A stretch of 64,000 nucleotides of DNA from Comamonas sp. (lineage in GTDB: Bacteria; Pseudomonadota; Gammaproteobacteria; Burkholderiales; Burkholderiaceae_C), in NCBI GenBank assembly GCA_021166775.1, contig JAJPEQ010000013.1, positions 248,001-312,000 on the forward strand, written 5' to 3'. The notes under the pieces were generated by a model. It saw only the letters and a list, made by a program, of their open reading frames with translations. It made no database searches and was not told the origin of the DNA. Shown here in pieces: positions 26,574 to 33,715 of this stretch. The number at the start of each line of letters is the position of its first letter. Positions within the stretch are counted from its first letter, which is position 1. Both the position numbers and the translations under genes were made by a program.

Positions 26574-27261
26574 TGCGCCGGCGTTGATCGCACTCGTGCC
26601 CTGTGCCGGCACCGGTTCGCGCGCGGGTACCACCGGGCCCAAGCAATATGAGATCCTGGCAGGCCGTCGGCTGGTCGAACACACGCTGGCTGCGCTGGCG
26701 GCCGTGGCGCGCATCAGCCGCGTGCTGGTCGTCGTGGCCCCAGGGGATGCCACGCTCGCCACCACCGCGCAACGGGAGGTGGCGCGCTGCGGCGGCGCCA
26801 CGCGTGCCGAAAGCGTGTTCAACGGACTTGCGCATCTGCGGGCCGGTGGCGCGTCGGACGCGGACTGGGTGTTGGTCCACGATGCGGCGCGTTGCCTCGT
26901 GAAGCCCGCGCTCGTGGATGTGTTGATCGATGCCTGCATGGGCGATGTGGTTGGCGGGCTGCTGGCGCTGCCCTTGCCCGATACGCTGAAGGTGGCGCGT
27001 GGCGGGCGCGTGCGGCGCACGCTGCCGCGCGGCGACAAATGGCTGGCGCAGACGCCGCAGATGTTCCGCCTCGGGGCGCTGCACGCGGCGCTGCGCTCGC
27101 ACGTCTCGCAGGGTTTTGCCGGCGTCACGGACGAGGCCAGTGCCATGGAACGCGCGGGCCACCAGCCTCTGCTGGTGCGCGGCAGTGCGCACAATTTCAA
27201 GGTGACCTATCCCGAGGATTTCGCGCTCGCCGAAAAAATGTTGCAGGATCTTGATCGATGA
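26566..27261 (+). CDS. ispD: 2-C-methyl-D-erythritol 4-phosphate cytidylyltransferase
   Basis: 231 residues from ATG at 26566. The nucleotidyltransferase signature is [20 protein letters not shown], a variant of the usual GxGx[21 protein letters not shown] and the C-terminal [18 protein letters not shown] are diagnostic. It makes CDP-methylerythritol in the MEP isoprenoid pathway. The start lies within the 3' end of the preceding molybdenum hydroxylase gene, and the stop overlaps the ispF ATG by four bases, so it is translationally coupled on both sides. Confidence 0.95.
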   Translation: MADAPALIALVPCAGTGSRAGTTGPKQYEILAGRRLVEHTLAALAAVARISRVLVVVAPGDATLATTAQREVARCGGATRAESVFNGLAHLRAGGASDADWVLVHDAARCLVKPALVDVLIDACMGDVVGGLLALPLPDTLKVARGGRVRRTLPRGDKWLAQTPQMFRLGALHAALRSHVSQGFAGVTDEASAMERAGHQPLLVRGSAHNFKVTYPEDFALAEKMLQDLDR

Positions 27262-27746
27262 ACACATTGCCGCAGATGCGTGTAGGCGAGGGTTGGGACA
27301 TCCACGCACTCGTGCCGGGCAGGAAGCTCGTGATCGGTGGCGTGCCCATCGAGCACGCGCAGGGGCTGCTGGGCCACTCCGACGCCGACGTGCTGCTGCA
27401 CGCAATCACCGACGCGTTGCTGGGTGCGGCCGCGCTGGGCGATATCGGCAGCCATTTTCCCGATACCGATCCGCGCTGGAGCGGCGCCGATTCACGCGTG
27501 CTGCTGACAGAGACCGCGCGCGCGGTGCAGGCCGCTGGCTGGCGGATCGTGAACGTGGACAGCACCGTCATTGCCCAGGCGCCGCGTCTGGCTGCGCACA
27601 TCCCGGCGATGCGCGAGCGCATCGCCGGGGCCCTTGGCATCGACGTGGGGCAGGTGAGCGTGAAGGCCAAGACCGCCGAGCGCCTGGGCCCCGTAGGGCA
27701 GGGCTTGGCAATGCAGGCACGTGCGGTGGCGCTTCTCGCTCGTTGA
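27258..27746 (+). CDS. ispF: 2-C-methyl-D-erythritol 2,4-cyclodiphosphate synthase
   Basis: 162 residues, standard length. The zinc site [15 protein letters not shown] (a family variant of GxGxDxH) and [20 protein letters not shown] are clear, as is the end block [12 protein letters not shown]. It cyclises CDP-ME 2-phosphate in the MEP pathway. It overlaps ispD by four bases. The 121 bp after it, up to the convergent reductase gene, contain only weak GC-rich hairpin potential. Confidence 0.96.
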   Translation: MNTLPQMRVGEGWDIHALVPGRKLVIGGVPIEHAQGLLGHSDADVLLHAITDALLGAAALGDIGSHFPDTDPRWSGADSRVLLTETARAVQAAGWRIVNVDSTVIAQAPRLAAHIPAMRERIAGALGIDVGQVSVKAKTAERLGPVGQGLAMQARAVALLAR

Positions 27747-27867
27747 GGCCCTGGCGTCGGCTGCCGCATCGCGCAGCCACGCCATGCGCCCGCGCGACCG
27801 GTGCCGACGGTGGCGCGGGGCATGAACCGCCCGGCGAGCCTGGTCTGCCGAGGCGAGGCCAGACGGT

Positions 27868-28563
27868 TCAATAGCCCTCGAACTCCTCGGTCCGCAGCTG
27901 GTCTTCGTCGGCCCCGGCCTGCAGCGCGAGCGCGCTCATGCTGGCGATGGTGCTCTTGGCGCCCGAGAGGTAGACGATGGCTGTCGGGAGCTCACTCACC
28001 TGCGACTGCAAGGCCTCGGCCGTGAGCGGCCCCTGCGTCCGGGTGAACACTGGGACATAGCGAAAGTGCGGGTTGCGCGCGGCCAGGTGCACGAATTCTT
28101 CGTGATAGGCCGTTTGCGCCCTGCTGGCGTTGGCGTAGATCAGCGTGATGTTGTGCCGCGCCTGCTCGTGCGTGGCTTGCGCGATGATGCCGCGCACGGG
28201 CGTGATGCCGATGCCGCTGGTGATGAACACCGCAGGGATATCGGCGTTCTTGTGCAGCGTGAAGCTGCCCCAGAGCGCCAGCAGTCCGACGACCGTTCCG
28301 TCGGGCACCTGCGCCGCGGCCTGCTTGAACTTGCTCGGCCGCATCAGCGTGGCCATGCGCAGCGTGTCTTCGAACGGAGCGCTGGCGAAGGAGAAGCCGT
28401 GTTTGTTGTGGCTCTCGTCCAGACCCGTCGAAGCCGGCAGAACGATGTCGCCGAACTGCCCGGCGCGGTACTCGAACCCCGGGGGCTTTTCCAGCGTGAA
28501 TTCCAGTGTGCGCTCGGCCACTTCCTTCTTGTGCAGCAGCCTCACGTCGTAACGTGTCACCAT
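27868..28563 (-). CDS. Ferredoxin-NADP reductase-like FAD-dependent oxidoreductase
   Basis: 231 residues. An N-terminal FAD barrel (FEYRAGQFGDIVLP, HGFSFASAPFED) is followed by an NAD(P)-binding half with VFITSGIGITPVRGII and VYLSGAKSTIASMSALALQA. It lacks the iron-sulfur domain of phenol/vanillate reductases. The usual RxYS FAD motif is altered to HGFSFAS. It presumably passes electrons from NAD(P)H to an unidentified partner. The gene is 18 bp downstream of the ADP-ribosylglycohydrolase-like gene, so they form an operon. Confidence 0.82.
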   Translation of the reverse strand: MVTRYDVRLLHKKEVAERTLEFTLEKPPGFEYRAGQFGDIVLPASTGLDESHNKHGFSFASAPFEDTLRMATLMRPSKFKQAAAQVPDGTVVGLLALWGSFTLHKNADIPAVFITSGIGITPVRGIIAQATHEQARHNITLIYANASRAQTAYHEEFVHLAARNPHFRYVPVFTRTQGPLTAEALQSQVSELPTAIVYLSGAKSTIASMSALALQAGADEDQLRTEEFEGY

Positions 28564-28581
28564 GGCTCTCCTCCTGCGGCC

Positions 28582-29661
28582 TTACTGTGCTGCCTGCGTG
28601 GCGATGGTGCGGGCGAGCGCGAGCCGCTCCTCATGCCGGTCCAGCCCCGTGACAAAGCGCTCGGGTATGCCCGTGAGCCCCACCATGGCGCCGACGAGCG
28701 CGCCCGTGAGCATGGCGCGCGCCTGATTCTGTCCGCCGCCGTTGACCGCGTGCAGTACCGCCGATTCAAAGTCATCCGCAAACCGTGCGGTGAGGTGGTA
28801 GACCGCAGGGAACTGGTGATACACGGCGCACGGCATGCCGTAGACCTGCGAGACCTTCCATGCCGGTTCGATGCGTATGGCGGGGTCGAGCGCGGCGGCC
28901 GCGATGTGGCCCATGCCAATCAAGGCGTCGGGCGAGGAAAACTGCCCGGCTTTGCGCGGCTTTTCCGGGCCCGGCGGCACGGCGTCCTGCGCGGCATTGG
29001 TCACACTGTGAAACGGCAGCTTGCCACTGCGCACGAGCGCGAGCAGTTTGCCGCTGATTGAACCGTCGAAGCGCTCACCCTGCACGAGCTGGCCGAGCGC
29101 GAGGCCGTAGGCCGTGGTCATCGCGCCCACCACGTCGTCGATCTGCGTGAGCGCGGTATTGCTGCTGACGTGCGTGGCCAGCGCCAGCGGGTCGCGCGCA
29201 TCGCGTACCGCGATGGCGAGCGTGCGCTCGGCCGCCTCGGTGTCATCGGCCCAACCGCCGACCTGGCCCCAGGGTTTGCCAAAGGTGACGCGCAGGCGCC
29301 AGGCCTCGCGCATCGACTGGCTGGTGTAACCGCCGGGGCCGTTGTTCGGGGTGCCGTCGATCTGCGGGAAGAAATCGCGGTCGAGCCGCTCGCAGAAATC
29401 GGCCTCGTCGTAGTGCCCGCGCTCGGCCAGCGAGCGCATCGTGAGCTCCAGCAGCAGCCCGGCCTGCGAGGACTCGCCGGCCTTGAGTCCATCGTGGTAG
29501 CGCCCGGGCCTGGGTGTGGTGTAGTCGCTGATCCACGGCCCGTGGGCGGCGCGCAGTTCGTCCAGGTCGTAATACCAGTGCGGTCCCACCGCCAGCGCCT
29601 CGCCGATCAGCGCGCCCATGAGCGCGCCGGTGGCGCGGTCTTCAAATGATCTGTCAGCCAT
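28582..29661 (-). CDS. ADP-ribosylglycohydrolase-fold protein, J1-crystallin-like
   Basis: 359 residues with the DraG/ARH all-helical fold: GALMGALIGEALAVGPHWYY at the start and GGGQNQARAMLTGALVGA near the end. The canonical dimetal ligands (TDDT near residue 60 and GGDxDT near the C-terminus) are replaced by GESSQ and GGQNQ. A later ADDTEAAERTL is not in the ligand position. This pattern recalls the J1-crystallin/selenoprotein J branch, whose members are not shown to hydrolyse ADP-ribose. It sits directly upstream of the FAD reductase gene. Substrate and activity unknown. Confidence 0.8.
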   Translation of the reverse strand: MADRSFEDRATGALMGALIGEALAVGPHWYYDLDELRAAHGPWISDYTTPRPGRYHDGLKAGESSQAGLLLELTMRSLAERGHYDEADFCERLDRDFFPQIDGTPNNGPGGYTSQSMREAWRLRVTFGKPWGQVGGWADDTEAAERTLAIAVRDARDPLALATHVSSNTALTQIDDVVGAMTTAYGLALGQLVQGERFDGSISGKLLALVRSGKLPFHSVTNAAQDAVPPGPEKPRKAGQFSSPDALIGMGHIAAAALDPAIRIEPAWKVSQVYGMPCAVYHQFPAVYHLTARFADDFESAVLHAVNGGGQNQARAMLTGALVGAMVGLTGIPERFVTGLDRHEERLALARTIATQAAQ

Positions 29662-29757
29662 GATCCACCTCCATGAGTCGATGTGGAGGGTACTGCGCGC
29701 GCGAGATTTCTGCTGGCCCCGTGTCCTTGCCCGGGCCGGCGGTGCCGGTTCAGTGGC

Positions 29758-30792
29758 TCATTGGTAGACCACGACGCGGTCGCCCACCTTCACCTGCTCA
29801 TAGAGCCATTTGGCCGCCTGGTAGTCGCGGATCTGGCTGCAGCCGTGCGAGCCGCTGGCGTAACCGTTGTCGGCAAAGTCGTCCGAGAAGTGGATCGCCA
29901 CGTTGCCGTCATAGAAAATGGCGTAGGGCATGGGTGTGCGCTCGCCGAAGATCGTGGAGACCGTGTCCCTGTTCATGTACCAGACGCGGAAATCTCCCTC
30001 GGGGCTGTCCCAGCCGGGGCGCGAAAAGCGTGCCTCGCGCGTGAACTTGATCTCGCCATCCACGACGTAAGAGAGCATCTTTTGCGCCTTGGAGATGCAC
30101 ACCACCTTGCCGCTGGCGCAGCGCGGGTCGAGTGTCTGCGTCAGGGTGTTCTGCGGTGGTTTGTCGAAGAGCTGCTTGTAGCTTGGGTTGCGCGTGGCGG
30201 GCAGGAGCCGTGCCCAGGTGCGCTCGTCCATGACCTCCGCGGCCGGCAGGCCCATGCGCGCGCGGTACGACGCCACCGCCTGCCGTGTGGCGCTGTTGAG
30301 TTCGCCATCGATCGCGCCCGAATAGGTGCCTGCCTGTTTCAGGCGCGACTGAAGCTCCATGACGAAGGCCGGGTGCTTCGGCCCGGTGAACCATGGGCCG
30401 ACGTCGGTGTTGTCCAGCTCGGCTGGGGTGGGTTCATGCGATTGCTGGCGCAGCCGATCCCAGGTGGCCTGGTTCACGATGCCGATGACGGGCAGTGCGT
30501 TGTCGCGCTGGAATTTTTCGACGGCGGCACGCGTCTTGCCGTCGAATTTTTCGTGCGCGTCATAGGTGGCGAGGTATTTCGCGTGGCGCAGTCGGATCTG
30601 CAACTCGCGCACCACGGGCGACACCATCTTGTGGCGCAGTTCCCGAGCCAGGGGAGCGGGGATGCTGAATTCGCGTACCACGGGCGCCGAAGCCTCGGGC
30701 ATGTTGGCCTGTGCCGCGGGCAGCAGGCAGGCCGTTGAAAAGGCCGCCGTGGCGAACCATGACAACCGGGTGTGCAAGGGAGTACGATGCAT
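29758..30792 (-). CDS. L,D-transpeptidase with peptidoglycan-binding domain
   Basis: 344 residues with a Sec signal ending near AAQANMPEA. A peptidoglycan-binding-1-like region (YSGAIDGELNSATRQAVASY) and a second similar repeat at about 60-110 (KFDGKTRAAVEKFQRDNALP) precede a YkuD catalytic domain. That domain carries the conserved histidine in NVAIHFS and the nucleophile cysteine in GSHGCSQIRD. It would make 3-3 crosslinks or attach proteins to peptidoglycan in the periplasm. It is 36 bp downstream of ovoA on the same strand. Confidence 0.9.
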   Translation of the reverse strand: MHRTPLHTRLSWFATAAFSTACLLPAAQANMPEASAPVVREFSIPAPLARELRHKMVSPVVRELQIRLRHAKYLATYDAHEKFDGKTRAAVEKFQRDNALPVIGIVNQATWDRLRQQSHEPTPAELDNTDVGPWFTGPKHPAFVMELQSRLKQAGTYSGAIDGELNSATRQAVASYRARMGLPAAEVMDERTWARLLPATRNPSYKQLFDKPPQNTLTQTLDPRCASGKVVCISKAQKMLSYVVDGEIKFTREARFSRPGWDSPEGDFRVWYMNRDTVSTIFGERTPMPYAIFYDGNVAIHFSDDFADNGYASGSHGCSQIRDYQAAKWLYEQVKVGDRVVVYQ

Positions 30793-30828
30793 TGTGGTGA
30801 GATGGTCGGTGGGCCGCCCGGTGCAGGT

Positions 30829-32973
30829 TCAGTGTGTGCGCTTCCAGACCGTGACTTCCGACAGTGTGTGCTGGAATTTGTGCCGAGTTTCACGGATCAC
30901 GAAGGGCAGCTCGCGCGGCTCGCCGACCCTCTGGAAGTGCGTGCCCAGCAGCGCCTGAAGGGCATCGAGCGTGCGCCAGCTCTCGCCGTCCTTCTTGAAA
31001 CCACCCAGCCATTTTTCGCGTGGCGTGTGCTCGGTCAGCCAGGTGTAGGGGGAGGCGATTACGAGCGTGCCACCCATGTTCAGCCGCTCGTGCACCATCT
31101 GCAGAAAACGCGCCGGGTCGTAGAGCCGGTCGATCAGGTTGGCCGCAAGAATCAAGTCGTAGCCCGTGAACTGGGGCCTCAGGTTGCAGGCATCGCCCTG
31201 CCAGAACTGCACGCGCGCGGCCGTGTCGCTCAGGCCCAGATCGGCCAGCTTCGCGGCCTTGTATTGCACGAGTTCGCCTTCTTCGGCCACGGTGTAGCGC
31301 ACGGTGTCTCCGCGCGCCAGCGCCACGCCCTGGTCGATGAAGCGCGCGGAAAAATCCACACCCACCACTTCGTCGAAATGCCGCGCCAGCTCGAACACGC
31401 CGCGGCCCACGGCGCAGCCCAGGTCCATGGCACGGTGATGCGCGCCGTGGCCCACGGCTTCGATGGCCAGTCGGGCCAGTGCCTTGGGGAAGTTGGGCAC
31501 GTCCCAGTACTCGGCGCCGTAGTGAAATTCCATGTACTGCGTCACGAGTTCGTCGGCTTCGTAGCGCGAAGTCTGCGATGCCACGGGCGTGTCCGTCAGC
31601 ACGTAACGGAAGCCAGCGTGCTGAAAGAAGTGGCGCCGGAAGGCGTAGCGTGACTGCGGCTCGGCTTCGTTGCCAGTGGCCACCCAGGAGCCGCCCTTGA
31701 TGAGGTTGTGCCGATCGTCGAACGTCGGTGTCGTGAAATCGTCGTAGATCGGATGCGTCTCGAAACCCTCGAAGGGGTAGGTGGGCGTCTCGGTCCATTG
31801 CCAGACGTTGCCGACCGCGTCGCAAAACGGCCCGTGCTCGAAACGGTCCACCGGGCACGACGAGGCCCAGTGCTCCAGATACAGGTTGGCGTTGGCCGGC
31901 TTCGTTTCGCTCAGCTGCCAGTCGCTGGTGGCGAGGATGCGCTGCCATTCGTCTTCGGTGGGCAGGCGCACGCTCTGGCCGCATTCCTGCGATTTCCAGC
32001 GGCAGAATGCGCGCGCTTCCAGGCAGTTGACCTCCACGGGCCAGTTCCAGGGCATGGGAACTTCCTGCGTCATGAGCCGCAGAAACCAGCTTGCGCCCCT
32101 GCGCAGCCAGAACGTGGGATGCTCGGCTCTGGCGAAGTCGCGCCAGCGTCGGCCCTCGTCATCCCAGAAGGCATCGTTGGCGTAGCCACCGGCCTTCACG
32201 AAGGCGTGGAATTCGCCGTTGCTCACGAGCAGGCGGCTGGCTTCAAAGCCGGGCACGTCGGCTTCGTGGTGGCCGTATTCGTTGTCCCAGCCGTAGCGCT
32301 CGCTGTCAAAGGGCATGCCAAGCTTCACGTGGCCCGGGGGCACATCGACGAGGCTGTTTTGCGGCGCGGGGCCGCTGTCTGGGCAGATGGGCCAGTCGGG
32401 CTGCGATTGCACCCACTCGAGTTTCTGCTGGCGAATGAGCACGGAGGACGTCTCGATATGAATGCGCTCGTGCTCCACCCCCATGACGATGGCCCACCAC
32501 GGGTTGTCCCAATTGACGGGCAGATTGAGTGGGGCGTGGTCGATCAGGTCGAGCACCATGGTACGCACCTGGTCGCGGTAGGCCTGCACTTTTTGCACGC
32601 TGGGCCAGTCGTAGTGTGCGTCGTCGAGATCGTCCCAGCTCATTTCGTCCACGCCCACGGCGAAGATCGACTCCAGATGGGGGTCGATGCGCCGGCTGAT
32701 CAGGCGCGTGAGCGTGAGCTTGTTCACGAAGAAGGTGGCCACATGCCCGTAATAGAAGATCAGCGGATGGCGCAGCGTGATCGGTCGCTGGTACCAGGCT
32801 TCATTGCAGGCCAGCGTGCGAAAGAGGGACTCGGTGGCATCGAAGGTTTCAATGAAGTAGGCACGCAGCGCCTCGCGAAACGCCTGGGGGCTGGCGGCGT
32901 TCAGCGAAAGGCGGCGAGCCAGAGCAAACGGGCTCTGCGCCGCGGTGAGCACGGTGGTCTCGACTCGGTTCAT
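30829..32973 (-). CDS. ovoA: 5-histidylcysteine sulfoxide synthase with fused methyltransferase (OvoA)
   Basis: 714 residues, the full OvoA architecture. An N-terminal DinB-like helical domain carries the iron ligands in GVEHERIHIETS. A formylglycine-generating-enzyme-type sulfatase domain follows (WPVEVNCLEARAFCRWKSQE, LIKGGSWVATGNEAEPQSRY). The C-terminus is a SAM methyltransferase (AMDLGCAVGRGVFELARHFD). OvoA joins cysteine to the histidine ring with O2, and its C-terminal domain N-methylates the thiol-histidine, leading to ovothiol, an antioxidant. The short ergothioneine enzyme EgtB lacks the methyltransferase part, which favours OvoA. No dedicated lyase (OvoB) is evident beside it. Confidence 0.93.
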   Translation of the reverse strand: MNRVETTVLTAAQSPFALARRLSLNAASPQAFREALRAYFIETFDATESLFRTLACNEAWYQRPITLRHPLIFYYGHVATFFVNKLTLTRLISRRIDPHLESIFAVGVDEMSWDDLDDAHYDWPSVQKVQAYRDQVRTMVLDLIDHAPLNLPVNWDNPWWAIVMGVEHERIHIETSSVLIRQQKLEWVQSQPDWPICPDSGPAPQNSLVDVPPGHVKLGMPFDSERYGWDNEYGHHEADVPGFEASRLLVSNGEFHAFVKAGGYANDAFWDDEGRRWRDFARAEHPTFWLRRGASWFLRLMTQEVPMPWNWPVEVNCLEARAFCRWKSQECGQSVRLPTEDEWQRILATSDWQLSETKPANANLYLEHWASSCPVDRFEHGPFCDAVGNVWQWTETPTYPFEGFETHPIYDDFTTPTFDDRHNLIKGGSWVATGNEAEPQSRYAFRRHFFQHAGFRYVLTDTPVASQTSRYEADELVTQYMEFHYGAEYWDVPNFPKALARLAIEAVGHGAHHRAMDLGCAVGRGVFELARHFDEVVGVDFSARFIDQGVALARGDTVRYTVAEEGELVQYKAAKLADLGLSDTAARVQFWQGDACNLRPQFTGYDLILAANLIDRLYDPARFLQMVHERLNMGGTLVIASPYTWLTEHTPREKWLGGFKKDGESWRTLDALQALLGTHFQRVGEPRELPFVIRETRHKFQHTLSEVTVWKRTH

Positions 32974-33089
32974 GGTGGTGCTTCCCGGTGGGTTCGGAAC
33001 AGCGAAAAGGGTAACACCATCACGTTGCCAGCATGGCGAGCCCGCCTATTGGCGAAAGGACGCAAAGAACCGCGGTCGTACGCCGCAGT

Positions 33090-33632
33090 TCAGCGCTTGT
33101 TGAGGCCGAACGCCCCCAGCATCTGCTCCGTCTGTTTGTTCACCTGCTCCTGCATGTGCTGGAACACGCTGTGCGACTGCTCGATGTAGCTGCCCATGAG
33201 GTTCTGCATCATGGGCGACTGCAGGTTCATGAACTGGTTCCACATCTCGGGCGTGATGGTCTTGGCCTGGTCGGCAAGGCGCGCTTGCACTTCGGTGAAC
33301 ATCTGTACGTTTTTCTCGATGTAGGCGCCCATGAATCCCTGCATCGCGTGCCCGTAGAAGCGGATGATGTTGGCCAGTGCCGCCTCGCTGAACATGGGCG
33401 CGCCGCCCGCTTCCTCTTCCAGGATGATTTGCAGCAGGATGGCACGCGTGAGATCCTCGCCCGACTTGGCGTCGCGCACCCGTACGTCGGCGCCGTCGAT
33501 GACGAGCTGGCGCACTTGCGCGAGCGTGATGTAGGTCGAGGTGGATGTGTCGTACAGGCGCCGGTTGGGGTACTTCTTGATGATGCGTTGCGGCGCCTGC
33601 GCCCGCGGGGTCGAAGTATTGTCGTCTGGCAC
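33090..33632 (-). CDS. phaR: Polyhydroxyalkanoate synthesis regulator PhaR
   Basis: 180 residues from GTG at 33632, chosen because AAGGAG lies a few bases upstream; the longer TTG start at 33683 has no such site. The PHB/PHA-accumulation DNA-binding domain is RIIKKYPNRRLYDTSTSTYI. Two PHA-binding segments follow, then a glutamine-rich C-terminal helix (HMQEQVNKQTEQML). PhaR represses phasin genes and itself and is released by binding nascent PHA granules. No PHA synthase lies in this window. Confidence 0.93.
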   Translation of the reverse strand: MPDDNTSTPRAQAPQRIIKKYPNRRLYDTSTSTYITLAQVRQLVIDGADVRVRDAKSGEDLTRAILLQIILEEEAGGAPMFSEAALANIIRFYGHAMQGFMGAYIEKNVQMFTEVQARLADQAKTITPEMWNQFMNLQSPMMQNLMGSYIEQSHSVFQHMQEQVNKQTEQMLGAFGLNKR

Positions 33633-33715
33633 GATGGTCTCCTTCTGGCGAACGTTGATTTCGCCTGGCACTTTGCAGTGCAACTGATTCTAGAGCGTCG
33701 ATTCCCGGATGCGAT

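Noticed and set aside
29170-29649. ADDT in the ADP-ribosylglycohydrolase-like protein as a metal site
   Set aside because: It lies about 80 residues later than the canonical TDDT position, which is occupied by GESSQ.
30829-32973. Ergothioneine enzyme EgtB
   Set aside because: A C-terminal SAM methyltransferase domain is fused, which is the OvoA arrangement.
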